Below, piece after piece: positions 48,301 through 54,785 of a DNA stretch of 64,000 nucleotides (the first letter of the stretch is position 1; each line of letters starts with the position of its first letter). The position numbers and the translations under genes were made by a program. This DNA comes from Pseudoalteromonas piscicida. GTDB taxonomy: Bacteria > Pseudomonadota > Gammaproteobacteria > Enterobacterales > Alteromonadaceae. The notes under the pieces were generated by a model. It made no database searches and was not told the DNA's origin. It saw nothing but the letters and a program-made list of their open reading frames with translations. The stretch lies in contig NZ_NKHF01000007.1 in assembly GCF_002744175.1 (NCBI RefSeq), positions 1 through 64,000 of the forward strand. The letters are read 5' to 3'.

Positions 48301-49270
48301 CTGCCATGCCGTAACAAGGTGCGATGCTCTCTCTTTGCAAGCCACACACTTTAAACTTTTGATAAAAGCGCTCTAACGTGCTGGCCCGTACCGGCTCAGC
48401 GCCGTTTAATGCCGAGCGCCAGTGGGATAAATCTAAGTCTTTGAGATCTTCTTCTTTAACGGTATCCACACACAAGTCATAGGCAAAGTTTGGAGCGCTT
48501 GATGTCAACCCTTTGGTTTGTGACAGTAACTTTAACCAGCGCAGCGGTTTTTGTAGGAAATAGGCAGGGTTCATCAACGCCGCCGTAGCACCGATGTAGA
48601 TCGGATGCATAATGCCAAAAATGAGTCCCATATCATGAAAATGAGGCAGCCAGCTCACAATCGCAGAGTTGCTATCGTGCCCAAAGGCTTCTTTCATGAG
48701 TGCCTGATTATCAAGAATATTATCGTGGGTTACCATCACCCCTTTGGGTGTGCCCGTCGAGCCTGAGGTATACTGTAAAAATGCCAGTTGTTCACCGTGA
48801 ATGTCCCCTCGAGGCCACTGTTGAGTCACCGATTTAAGTGCGATGTTATCGGTGGTAAACAACGCTAATTGAGCAAGACTTGGTTCAGAATCTAGCAGCG
48901 GTTTTGCGATTTCATTGATTTTTTCACTGGTCAGTGCACCTTTTGCGCCTGCGTCTTCGATGATGGCACGCAGACGATCAACATTTTGATTCTTTTTAGG
49001 TGGATAAACCGGTACAGCAATGATCCCGGCATACAAGCAAGCAAAAAATGCCTCAATAAACTCAAAACCAGAGTTGTAAAGTAGTAAGGCTCTATCACCT
49101 GGTTCAAAATATTCACTGAGTGTTTCAGCGATTGTTGCTGCCCGTTGATGCAGCGCTTGGTAGGAAATAGTTTTGCTTGGTAATGCTTCATCATAAAAGT
49201 ACTGATAAGCAATATCTTGAGATCGAGTACGCGCTAAACCCGCGAGTATAGTAACAATATTTGTATTCAT
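39341..49270 (-). CDS. Hybrid FAAL-PKS-aminotransferase-NRPS starter (iturin-type, module 1)
   Basis: About 3309 aa from ATG 49270 (GGGG ribosome binding site; the frame continues to a TTG at 49324). Order with approximate positions: fatty-acyl-AMP ligase (1-585, YTSGSTG 165); ACP (GVDS, 636); KS with Cys in DTACSSS (872) and both His motifs (HGTGTELGD, KANIGHLES); AT (SHSVGEY 1317, NAFH); ACP (GVDS, 1625); PLP aminotransferase of the glutamate-semialdehyde type (Lys in YGKIVGGG, 2062); C (HHVICDG, 2364); A (2838, code DILQWGLIWK, one position off a Gly code); PCP (GGNS, 3227). There is no KR, DH or ER, so the beta-keto group is available for transamination. This matches the logic of MycA/ItuA, with AT in cis. 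It should make a beta-amino fatty acyl chain, then add residue 1. Confidence 0.93.
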   Translation of the reverse strand: MNTNIVTILAGLARTRSQDIAYQYFYDEALPSKTISYQALHQRAATIAETLSEYFEPGDRALLLYNSGFEFIEAFFACLYAGIIAVPVYPPKKNQNVDRLRAIIEDAGAKGALTSEKINEIAKPLLDSEPSLAQLALFTTDNIALKSVTQQWPRGDIHGEQLAFLQYTSGSTGTPKGVMVTHDNILDNQALMKEAFGHDSNSAIVSWLPHFHDMGLIFGIMHPIYIGATAALMNPAYFLQKPLRWLKLLSQTKGLTSSAPNFAYDLCVDTVKEEDLKDLDLSHWRSALNGAEPVRASTLERFYQKFKVCGLQRESIAPCYGMAETTLFATGGRLLEKPTILRIDATKLQQGKAERVVDEDTVDAFYALDVADEQQPYYAVSSGVSWGEHNIAIVNPESFEACNDGETGEIWVTGPSVAKGYWNNQAATEATFHARIKGADERAYLRTGDLGFIQRGELFVTGRAKDVLIFRGKNYYPQDIELTVTEASDSLEQNGGAAFSVAANGDEERLVIVQQVKRTALRKLNAEQVLQQITASIVEHHGITPYDIVLIKPGRIHKTSSGKIQRQENKRSYLADNFEVIARVREATVPQQAEAPSSSSLLQQIQRLLQDLVAQEIDKPARSLDIDAPFLALGVDSMKAVRISGELMEVHELDLEPTVLYEYPSIRELAQYLSQFSTLTQALGQTELNESKGATEQANKAQASRRTAHIADTDVAVIGMACRYPSANGLDAFWQLLCQQGDGITTPDPKRQQLCPNLEADRLGGYLEKVDEFDAALFGISPLEAKHIDPQHRLLLQTTYHAIQHAGYQPATLAGSDIGVYVGISQNDYFLLSQQQQKSTAYLGTGTALSIAANRISYSFNFTGPSVAIDTACSSSLVALHHAIQALRNGETHAALVAGVNLILSDDVTKACENAQMLAADGHCKTFSQAADGYVRSEGVGVVMLKPLQQAMADNDPIVGVLKGSAINQDGRSNGITAPNSAAQQAVINAALGNAKMHAGDIHYVETHGTGTELGDPIEITGLNRTYGEHHSRHDPVILGAVKANIGHLESGAGIAGLIKTLLCLQHGQIPAQRYSEVLNPHIPWQKLPFMVPQSMQAWPVQQGGIRAAGLSSFGFGGTNAHVICAQAPALEPSTQAEVTPPSLYLLPLAAKSKAALQQLAGHYSERLSSLTPQAFDHFCAQNAEQVALKGVHKTFSGVSREALISQLNIPIIAEQSSANATPEVAFLFTGQGSQYPLMAHSLYQHHAVFRSHLDDIDSLVGERFGARLLDVLFDEKHSELLAQTRWTQVSLFAVEYSLANLLMHYGVKPSQLLSHSVGEYAAACIAGVFSLRDGVELIAARGQLMHELPIKGSMIAARCDEITAQNCLSEYQGQVVISAFHGEAGVVFSGADEAISALSDVLAAQQIKVKALYTANAFHSPLMNPMLDAFRKVAEQVRFQQPRLPFVSSMTGQVETTRIATAEYWVEQIMAPVRFVDCVTALESLEHGLAIELGPKPILSGLLQENSNNKALNYAHVLHPKGDDSKRFAECLGTYLDLGGPLEWQQVYGNRPSVRASLPQYPFDCSSYWIFGTEQLQPEAQAVVDVSDRDAQIRSFVLNTLAGLLSMPADAIQTNLPLLEMGVDSLMIMQAVRVYEREFGLEFSVRQFYQELSDVDKLVAYIQSHSDYLKAPQGSQQAGSLPSPVSVTTDTPKGSAVEADNHTLVAIYQAQLQAASGVTNAEARAALEAVVGQQLRHIQGEKVANSTTSVIAKKDVSMSHPSRAQAVLPGAQQKQVQRANSSPAMRQHLAALSDAYIAKTHSSKALVSEYRACLADCRASAGFRLSSKELLYPVFSKRCEGAYIWDIDDNRYIDITMDFGTNLFGHNPDFIKAALAQQLEAGMQLGLASPDAPEVAALICELTGLERASFCNSGTEAVMTALRLARTVTKRDKIVQFSGAYHGHYDGTLATESPEQGVEAMCAGVRYGAIADNLVLPYGDDEALEVITREAQHIAAVIVEPVQSRHPENQPWAFLRKLRTLTEAHGIALIFDEMITGFRAHPGGVQGLLGVKADMATYGKIVGGGMPIGVVAGAATYLDAIDGGNWQYGDDSYPLTDTTFFAGTFCKHPMTMASAKAVLQAIKSQGPALQQGINDKTAAFKAHLNAFFETHDVPIRIEAFASLFRFRFSQNLDVFFYEMLDRGVFIWEGRNCFFSAAHTDEDIAAVINAVEASVLSLKRAGYFGETNQRDDDVAFPLSHSQQQLLAMALTSSEGASAYQLQAILKLSGKLDLTRLKQAVSAVFRDFPILRFGVDSDRLMQYCRVEKAELHVEPWSEDDQVTLQTRLSALRYQPFDFAKDALCRVTLLSDGKAQHYLSVVAHHVICDGLSLQMVLAAIAERYNQDAKQNEVASRAVSFSHYIDSLQAYSQSPEAERNHAFWHQSLTNSTSLELPKSTTVSAASYQVNQLTLPISSNAIRNSETLAQSLRCGQFATMLAIYCLWLHKLSGQTVISVGVPVSDRQRLAAQFEPELLDQALLGYCTNILPIVVDMTGLSTIGELVQRVQNIILDAFEHQTHPYSSLADDQLILPSTLFNLDKVTTLPNFNGLEVEVQPSVAKFGQFELTTNMTCVEGQWSLLLEYQTAQFDSELMTQYVTKFVHLLSQVQSNTPIGAQNELVQTNDDVHRLVELPLKQEQSVKVTASFIETWQHNVSRCSGHVALVADDVSLSYETLDARVNQLAHYLMKQQVTPNSIVAVALPRRAELLIALMAVMKVGAAFLPLDLTFPDERIAHILEDAKVRVVLCDATSTESALFNHGGLKRVCMDSDAEEIAKSSTRSPSLLIQAQQRAYVIYTSGSTGQPKGVEVSHGAFANLLASMCREPGLVADDRLLAITTVAFDIALLELFGPLLVGGTVVLASDESVSDPAVLGALIEQQQITVMQATPTLWQLVLNAAPTCTSGVKVWSGGEPLPQALAEQLLSNSKALYNLYGPTETTIWSAVAHIDNAAEVTIGKGIQNTSLFVLPTECRGEGLPLPDGVWGELYIGGSGVAMGYLHQAELTQQRFINHQFTASISRRLYKTGDKARRLADGRFEVKGRLDNQIKLHGHRIELGDISYHLGRILNSSEVDVCVQTLETGRCLCGYVVDDGDLSAEWSSPRLRQALGEWLPSYMVPEHFVWLSQWPMTPNGKRDRKALPKPATEQVSEICTLAPRTETEKQLHQHYLALLPVEQLGVTARFVDSGGNSVIGMQLVSRLNRAFNIRLTIGDIFEHASIAELAECIEALKQAHDAIAVETQTPAVEKVSDIVSDRDLSAALSDKSMTEMDL

Positions 49271-49950
49271 GCCATCCCCATAACTTGGTTGGGATTCCTT
49301 TGGCAACAGCGCGAGCAGTATCAATTTGGCTTGCGACAGTTAACCATCAGTAACGTTGTAAAAAACCAATCAATTACTTAACCGCAACAAACACGACACC
49401 CACTCATTAAAGTAGACGAACGTTTGTAGGGTATATCTAAAAAGGTTAACTAACCGCTAAAACCGCGAGCCAAGTTAATCAACAGCACCTTTTGCTATTT
49501 GCTTGCAGCATATCAACAACATTGCTGTAATCACTCACTGTCACTTTAACGCACTAATATGGCAACTTTTTTACTACAAAATAAAAAAGACTGACGACTT
49601 CAGAGAATCAAATAGAGTTTAAAAATTAAGATCTTGGTACAGCAGGTAAAACAAACACAAAAGCTGTGGTTTCACACCAACTACCAGTGATCTGTACAAA
49701 AAAGGCTAGCACAAGAATTCGATAAATAAACTTATTTATTAACAAAAAAGTAAATTTATCTATTACACAAGATTACATGGGTAAATTTTAACCATTTTTT
49801 ATTAGTTGAGTAGCCAAAAAACGCACAAACTGTTCAAGTACGAATATTAATTGGCTTTTTACCTGTTTTGGATAGCGATAGCGCAATAGAGAGACGGTGT
49901 AAGTTTCGCTTTACCTACATCCGTCTCATGGTATTACCTAGGTGCAGTTA
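49271..49950. other. Intergenic leader/promoter region of the NRPS operon
   Basis: About 680 bp of A+T-rich DNA with no credible gene. It must contain the promoter for the 32-kb minus-strand NRPS operon. A 12-bp palindrome GGTTAGTTAACC at 49444-49455 lies about 175 bp upstream of the first ATG and is a candidate operator. I see no convincing -35/-10 pair by eye and no adjacent regulator gene. Confidence 0.4.
49891..49927. other. Hairpin downstream of the amidohydrolase gene
   Basis: Inverted repeat GAGACGG / CCGTCTC extended by TGTA / TACA with one bulged base, about 23 bp past the amidohydrolase stop. No T tract follows on the minus strand, so it is a weak candidate terminator or an RNA 3'-end stabilising stem. 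Confidence 0.35.
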
Positions 49951-51966
49951 TTACTTTAACGCAGGAGAAGTGGTAAATGGCTTCACGCCGATCGCTTGGT
50001 AGATTTCAGCTGGCTTAAAAGCTTGTTGACCTTTTATAACCAGCGACATTTTTTGTAGCGCCGTGATGTCGTTAAGTGGATTACCGTCAACTAGCACTAA
50101 GTCAGCCACTTTGCCCTTAGTAATAGAACCCGTTTGATGTGCTACGCCCATCAATTTAGCACTATCTAAAGTTGCCATATTAAGCACATCGGCCGCTGGA
50201 ATACCTGCATCTACATACAGCTCTAGCTCTCGGATCAGTGTAAAACCAGCAATATTATCTGTACCGGGCACCATAGGTACTCCCGCATCATAGAGCTTCT
50301 TCAGCATTTTCTGCATCGCTTCACCAGACTTTTGATAACTGAGCTTAAACTGCTCGTCAACATGCATTTCTGCACCTTTTAAGCCTCGAGTAAACGCAAT
50401 AGGCATATGCTCTGCAATCGCTGCAAATTCTGGGTTAACCTTTTGATCTTCAGACATGAGCAAACTTCTAAATGTGGATACTGTGGGATCCACAACAATT
50501 TTTTTATCGCTCAGTAGCTTAACAAAAGCATTCATTTCAGGGCTATCGAGTGACAAGCCAGAAGCTTGCTCACCCATTAGCGAAAAGCGCTTCTGGGTTC
50601 GTGTATCCACTTCTTCGCCGGCAAGAAAATTCAAAAACAACATATTTATGTGCTGAATTTCATCATATCCATTTGCAATCGCTTGCTCTGCCGTCATAAA
50701 TGCAGGCACGTGACCACTTAGCCTCAATCCACGACTATGGGCACGTTCAGAGATAGGCTTTACCCAGCTTGGATCGATTGAAGAATACAGCTTTACTTGA
50801 ACGTAGCCGTTATCTGCAAAGAAGTCGACAGTATCAAGCGCCTCTTCCAGTGACTTAACACTTAGACCTGCAGAGTTTTCACTGTACTTATCCATAAAGC
50901 CGGCACGATATACACGTGAACCTAAAACTTGGTTGGCGTTAAAAAGCGCTTCGATCTCCATAATATTGTCATGTTCGTTCCCCATGTCTCTTACACTTGT
51001 CACGCCATTAGCAATATTCAAAATACCGTTTTCTTTTGATAAGTGACCATGCATATCCCAAAGACCTGGGAGCAAGGTTTTTCCTTTACCATTAATACTC
51101 ACCACACCATTTTGCTGGTTGATGTGTTTGGCTATCTCAACAATTTTGCCATTTTGGATCAGTACATCGCGATTGTTCAGTAGCTTTTTCTGCTCACCGT
51201 CAAACACCGCAACATGTTCAATAAGTAGATTTGGCACATCGTGTGTCAACTTTTTCGCAAGGTTTTCTAAATGCTGTTGCTCAGCTTGTTTTTGAATCGC
51301 TTCTAGCTGTTCAAATTGGGTTTTGGTATAGCCGTCACGCAATACATACATAGGCCCCCAGCTCTGCGCAAAATAGTTACCATCATCGTCATACCAGGCA
51401 AAATTAGGAGTAAGGCTCAGGCCACTGGTTACCAATAGATGAACCGTTTGCTCGCCAAGCGTAATGGTCTTCATTTTTTCGATCAGCATTTTACCTTGAG
51501 GGTAAACATCTAGTTCGTATTTGTTGTTTTTCAGAACATAACGCATTATTGCATTGTCTAGCGCGAAATGATTATTAGCGGGGATGTAAAAGTCGAGAGT
51601 CGCATCAGCCTTGATCCCTGACTCATTCACACTTTTCCACTGGGCGATCCCCTTGTTATAACTAAACGACTCGTCAATTGTTGAGCCAAAGGCTGAACGA
51701 CCTTGAAGACTGAGTTTAATTGGCATACCTTGATCATTTAGCTGGAGAGTCTCGTCAATCAAGATACGACGGTTATTCCAACCAAACTCGATTTTAGCCT
51801 TGTAATTTTGATCGTCGATTTGCTCTTGGGTAAGCGTGCCCGCTAAGCCTTTCTCCGAATAGACATTATTAGTAATAGTATCCGCCAACACCGCCCAGCT
51901 TTGAGTTGATAATACACCAGCCACCAGCATTGATAAGATACTTCGCTTTGTTATTGTTTTTGTCAT
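49951..51966 (-). CDS. Exported metal-dependent amidohydrolase
   Basis: A 671-aa protein from ATG 51966, which has AAGGAACAATACC upstream and begins a proper signal peptide (cleavage near SWAVLADT); the frame is open to an ATG at 52005. The C-terminal two thirds is an imidazolonepropionase/prolidase-type amidohydrolase: metal ligands DMHGHL, Lys in VQVKLYSS, His in SGHVPAF and IQHINM, and Asp in VPGTDNIAG. The N-terminal third is a beta-rich domain of unknown role. It probably hydrolyses dipeptide-like or cyclic amide substrates in the periplasm. It precedes a gamma-glutamyltransferase gene in position, but the two are transcribed separately or loosely together on the minus strand, and a link to the lipopeptide is not evident. 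Confidence 0.8.
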   Translation of the reverse strand: MTKTITKRSILSMLVAGVLSTQSWAVLADTITNNVYSEKGLAGTLTQEQIDDQNYKAKIEFGWNNRRILIDETLQLNDQGMPIKLSLQGRSAFGSTIDESFSYNKGIAQWKSVNESGIKADATLDFYIPANNHFALDNAIMRYVLKNNKYELDVYPQGKMLIEKMKTITLGEQTVHLLVTSGLSLTPNFAWYDDDGNYFAQSWGPMYVLRDGYTKTQFEQLEAIQKQAEQQHLENLAKKLTHDVPNLLIEHVAVFDGEQKKLLNNRDVLIQNGKIVEIAKHINQQNGVVSINGKGKTLLPGLWDMHGHLSKENGILNIANGVTSVRDMGNEHDNIMEIEALFNANQVLGSRVYRAGFMDKYSENSAGLSVKSLEEALDTVDFFADNGYVQVKLYSSIDPSWVKPISERAHSRGLRLSGHVPAFMTAEQAIANGYDEIQHINMLFLNFLAGEEVDTRTQKRFSLMGEQASGLSLDSPEMNAFVKLLSDKKIVVDPTVSTFRSLLMSEDQKVNPEFAAIAEHMPIAFTRGLKGAEMHVDEQFKLSYQKSGEAMQKMLKKLYDAGVPMVPGTDNIAGFTLIRELELYVDAGIPAADVLNMATLDSAKLMGVAHQTGSITKGKVADLVLVDGNPLNDITALQKMSLVIKGQQAFKPAEIYQAIGVKPFTTSPALK

Positions 51967-52099
51967 GGTATTGTTCCTTGAATTTCCATTTGCCCAATTC
52001 AGCATAGATATAACTTCAAAATCATATTACATCACACTAACAAAAATCGAAGTATATTAACTGTTACAATTCATGTGAATGCCACATTAACGCAGCAAC

Positions 52100-53794
52100 T
52101 CAATATCCAGCGGCTTGGCCATCTTTTCTGGTTTCAGACGCGCCATAGTAAACCCCTGTTTTACTATCTCGCATAATTGCCTGATAGCCACCATATGGAC
52201 CCACGGCTTGTTGTAATTTATGACCTTTTTTTATTAACTCTCTGCGAGTTTCCATAGCAAAACCTGACTCTAGACTCACATAACCGCCGTCAGTCATTAT
52301 TTCGCCTGTTGGCTGTGATGAACCACTGTGTAAAATTCTTGGGGCATCGCCCGCTTCTTGCAGGTTCATACCAAAATCGATCATATTAATTAGGATTTGT
52401 GCATGCATTTGTGGCTGAGTGGCGCCTCCCATCACTCCATAACTCATCCAAGGTTTCCCATCTTTGGTGACAAAAGCAGGAATAATAGTATGAAATGGCC
52501 TTTTACCCGGTGCGTAACCGTTATAGTGGTTTTTATCTAACGCAAATAGCTCACCTCTATTTTGTAATACAAAACCGAGCTTGGCAGGTGTCATCCCCGA
52601 GCCCATTCCACGAAAGTTACTTTGGATCAGCGACACCATATTGCCGTTTTTATCAGCTGTAGTGAGATAGATAGTATCGCCATCAACAGGGCCTGCATGG
52701 TCACGCTTAGCCGCTTTGTTTGGGTCAATCAATGCACGCCTTTTATCTGCATATTCTTGCGAAATCAGTGTTTCAACAGGGATCTCATTAAAGTCTGGAT
52801 CCGCGTAGTACTTTGCTCTGTCAGCAAAGGCCAGCTTTTTCGCCTCCACAAAAGTATGTACATACTCAGAGCTATCAAAACCCATCGCTTTAATGTCATA
52901 GCCTTCAAGAATATTGAGAATTTGCTGAGCAGCTATTCCCTGCCCATTCGGTGGTAACTCCCATAAGGTATAACCCCGATAATCCGCACTAACAGGCTCA
53001 ACCCACTCGCTACGATGCTCAACCAAGTCTTGATAACTTAAATATCCGCCATTGGCTTTCATATAGCGGTCGATTTCTCTGGCAATGTCACCTTGATAAA
53101 AGGCGTCGCGACCTTGTTCTGCGAGTAACTCATAAGTGTTAGCAAGTGCTGGGTTTTTAAATATCTCCCCCTTTTTAGGCATTTCGCCATCGGGCATGAA
53201 TACTTGTTTAAATCCTGGGTACTGCTTACGAGCAGACACCGAACGCTGCATGTAATACGCAATCAACTCAGATACAGGAAAGCCATTTCTGGCGTATTCA
53301 ATACTAGGCTGGAGCAATTGTTTCATCGGCAATTTGCCAAATTTACTGTGAAGCTCAAACCAGCCATCAACGGCACCAGGAACTGAAACGGGAAGCGGAC
53401 CATAACTGGGAATTTTATCGCCTTGTTGTTTTAAGGTTTCTAAGGTAAGGCTTTGTGGCGAACGGCCAGATGCATTTAATCCAAATAACTTTTGCTGTTT
53501 AGCATCCCAAACGATGGCAAATAAATCCCCACCAATGCCACAGCCGGTTGGCTCAACCAGTCCTAACATCGCATTAGCAGCAATAGCTGCATCTATCGCA
53601 CTTCCCCCTTGTTTTAACACATCAAGTGCAACTTGGGTTGCAAGAGGCTGAGAAGTCGCAGCCATTCCCTGTGTTGCAATCACCTCAGAGCGGCTCGCAA
53701 AAGCTTTGCCTGTAATTCTATCGTAAGCTAAAGCAGCTGTACTTGCCGTCGCACATAGCAGCCCAGCCACAGTGCACTTAATGATCTTGTTCAT
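52100..53794 (-). CDS. ggt: Gamma-glutamyltransferase family protein
   Basis: A 564-aa Ntn-hydrolase precursor with a signal peptide (cleavage near TAALAYDR). The N-terminal SQPLATQVALDVLKQGGSAIDAAIAA and PTGCGIGGD are family signatures. The autoprocessing and catalytic Thr is in the stretch GDTIYLTTADKNGNMVS, followed by SNFRGMGSGM. Large- and small-subunit regions are both present at normal length. It would act in the periplasm on gamma-glutamyl compounds such as glutathione; some family members are cephalosporin acylases or peptide hydrolases. It is transcribed on the minus strand upstream of the amidohydrolase gene, 133 bp apart. Confidence 0.85.
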   Translation of the reverse strand: MNKIIKCTVAGLLCATASTAALAYDRITGKAFASRSEVIATQGMAATSQPLATQVALDVLKQGGSAIDAAIAANAMLGLVEPTGCGIGGDLFAIVWDAKQQKLFGLNASGRSPQSLTLETLKQQGDKIPSYGPLPVSVPGAVDGWFELHSKFGKLPMKQLLQPSIEYARNGFPVSELIAYYMQRSVSARKQYPGFKQVFMPDGEMPKKGEIFKNPALANTYELLAEQGRDAFYQGDIAREIDRYMKANGGYLSYQDLVEHRSEWVEPVSADYRGYTLWELPPNGQGIAAQQILNILEGYDIKAMGFDSSEYVHTFVEAKKLAFADRAKYYADPDFNEIPVETLISQEYADKRRALIDPNKAAKRDHAGPVDGDTIYLTTADKNGNMVSLIQSNFRGMGSGMTPAKLGFVLQNRGELFALDKNHYNGYAPGKRPFHTIIPAFVTKDGKPWMSYGVMGGATQPQMHAQILINMIDFGMNLQEAGDAPRILHSGSSQPTGEIMTDGGYVSLESGFAMETRRELIKKGHKLQQAVGPYGGYQAIMRDSKTGVYYGASETRKDGQAAGY

Positions 53795-54102
53795 TACCTT
53801 ACCTATTTTGTTGGCTTTTTAATCAATATAAAAAGCCTCATAACAGTCCGCAATCCGTTTGCGGTCAATAGGAAAGAAAATAAGATTGGACCTAAGGGGT
53901 ATACGCATATTCTGACGGAAAATACCCATATGCTCATAAGATTAATTTGTTGAAATTTAGTACAAAAATAAACAGCTGAACTACACTAGTATGGAAGCAT
54001 GCTTATGTCACTTCAGCAGCCTAATACCGAGACGTTCAACACTTTTGAGCCACCGCGGTAATCCACCAAAAGATATTAAGGACTTTATTACATTGGGTAT
54101 CT
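53795..54102. promoter_or_regulatory. Divergent promoter region between ggt and the GGDEF/EAL gene
   Basis: A 308-bp gap between divergent genes. An inverted repeat CCGCAA-N5-TTGCGG at 53848-53864, about 55 bp upstream of the ggt start, could be an operator or a leader hairpin. The rest is A+T-rich and without a credible ORF. Confidence 0.4.
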
Positions 54103-54780
54103 ATGACTAATCGGGTGATTTCTATTAATTTAAAGCAAACGCTAAGTTGGGGAACAGTGTTTTGCGGGCTGTTGATTTCCTCTATGGTGATCTCATTCAC
54201 CTATGTCAGTCAGCGAGATATGTTACTCGACACCTATGAACAAAAGCTAGAACAAAGCCTAACTCGGTTAAGTAAGCATATCTCCAGCGATCTGATGACT
54301 GAGCGAAGTAACCAAATTGAGCCTACACTGAAAGATTATTATTCTGACACTAAGTACAAGGCACTCTTTCTCGTTCAAGATGAGCAGCTTGTGTACGCTA
54401 ATCAGTATGCTCAAGCCGGCTTGCAAATATTGAACAACATGGTAACGGCAAAGCAAAGAACAGCCGCATTTAATGCTGTTGATCTTATGATTACCTTTTA
54501 TCCCCAAAAACAGTCCTTTGTAGCTGTCATTCCTGTCGCTTCAACGCTGCCAGCTGGCAACTCTGGCAACCTTGTTAGAATAGTTGCGGTGTATGACGTG
54601 AGTAGTATATTTTTGTCGCTGAGGCAACACTTACTCACTAAAGCTGCTATCCTTGCAGCCTCTCTAGCCGTTATTGTTGTTGCCCTGCTCAGCTTCACCC
54701 ATTACTTTATCCACAACCCCATACAAAGACTGATTCAAATTGGCAGCGAACTTCGACTAAATCACTCAGCAGCAGAGTAA
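54103..54780 (+). CDS. Sensor part of a GGDEF/EAL protein (N-terminal fragment, frameshifted)
   Basis: 225 aa: a membrane helix at about residues 15-33, a periplasmic sensory region to about 175, a second helix (about 180-202), and the first half of a HAMP domain (NPIQRLIQIGSELRL), ending at a TAA. Reading one frame over just before the stop gives RVSIVGNGEFGVLAHQLN, the second half of the HAMP domain, contiguous with the downstream ORF. The gene is therefore the 5' part of one broken diguanylate cyclase/phosphodiesterase gene. Confidence 0.75.
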   Translation: MTNRVISINLKQTLSWGTVFCGLLISSMVISFTYVSQRDMLLDTYEQKLEQSLTRLSKHISSDLMTERSNQIEPTLKDYYSDTKYKALFLVQDEQLVYANQYAQAGLQILNNMVTAKQRTAAFNAVDLMITFYPQKQSFVAVIPVASTLPAGNSGNLVRIVAVYDVSSIFLSLRQHLLTKAAILAASLAVIVVALLSFTHYFIHNPIQRLIQIGSELRLNHSAAE

Positions 54781-54785
54781 GCATT

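Noticed and set aside
39341..49270. Assignment as an ordinary iturin or mycosubtilin cluster
   Set aside because: The A-domain codes (Gly, Asp, Asn-like x2, Thr, Leu) and the cis AT do not fit Asn-Tyr-Asn-Gln-Pro-Asn-Ser or the related families.
17458..49324. Many 60-140 aa ORFs on the plus strand and in other frames inside the NRPS genes
   Set aside because: They overlap the conserved NRPS/PKS domains, have no ribosome binding sites of note and biased composition typical of antisense shadows.
49270..49324. TTG start at 49324 for the first synthetase
   Set aside because: The extra 18 residues lack family similarity, and ATG 49270 has a GGGG ribosome binding site followed directly by the FAAL domain.
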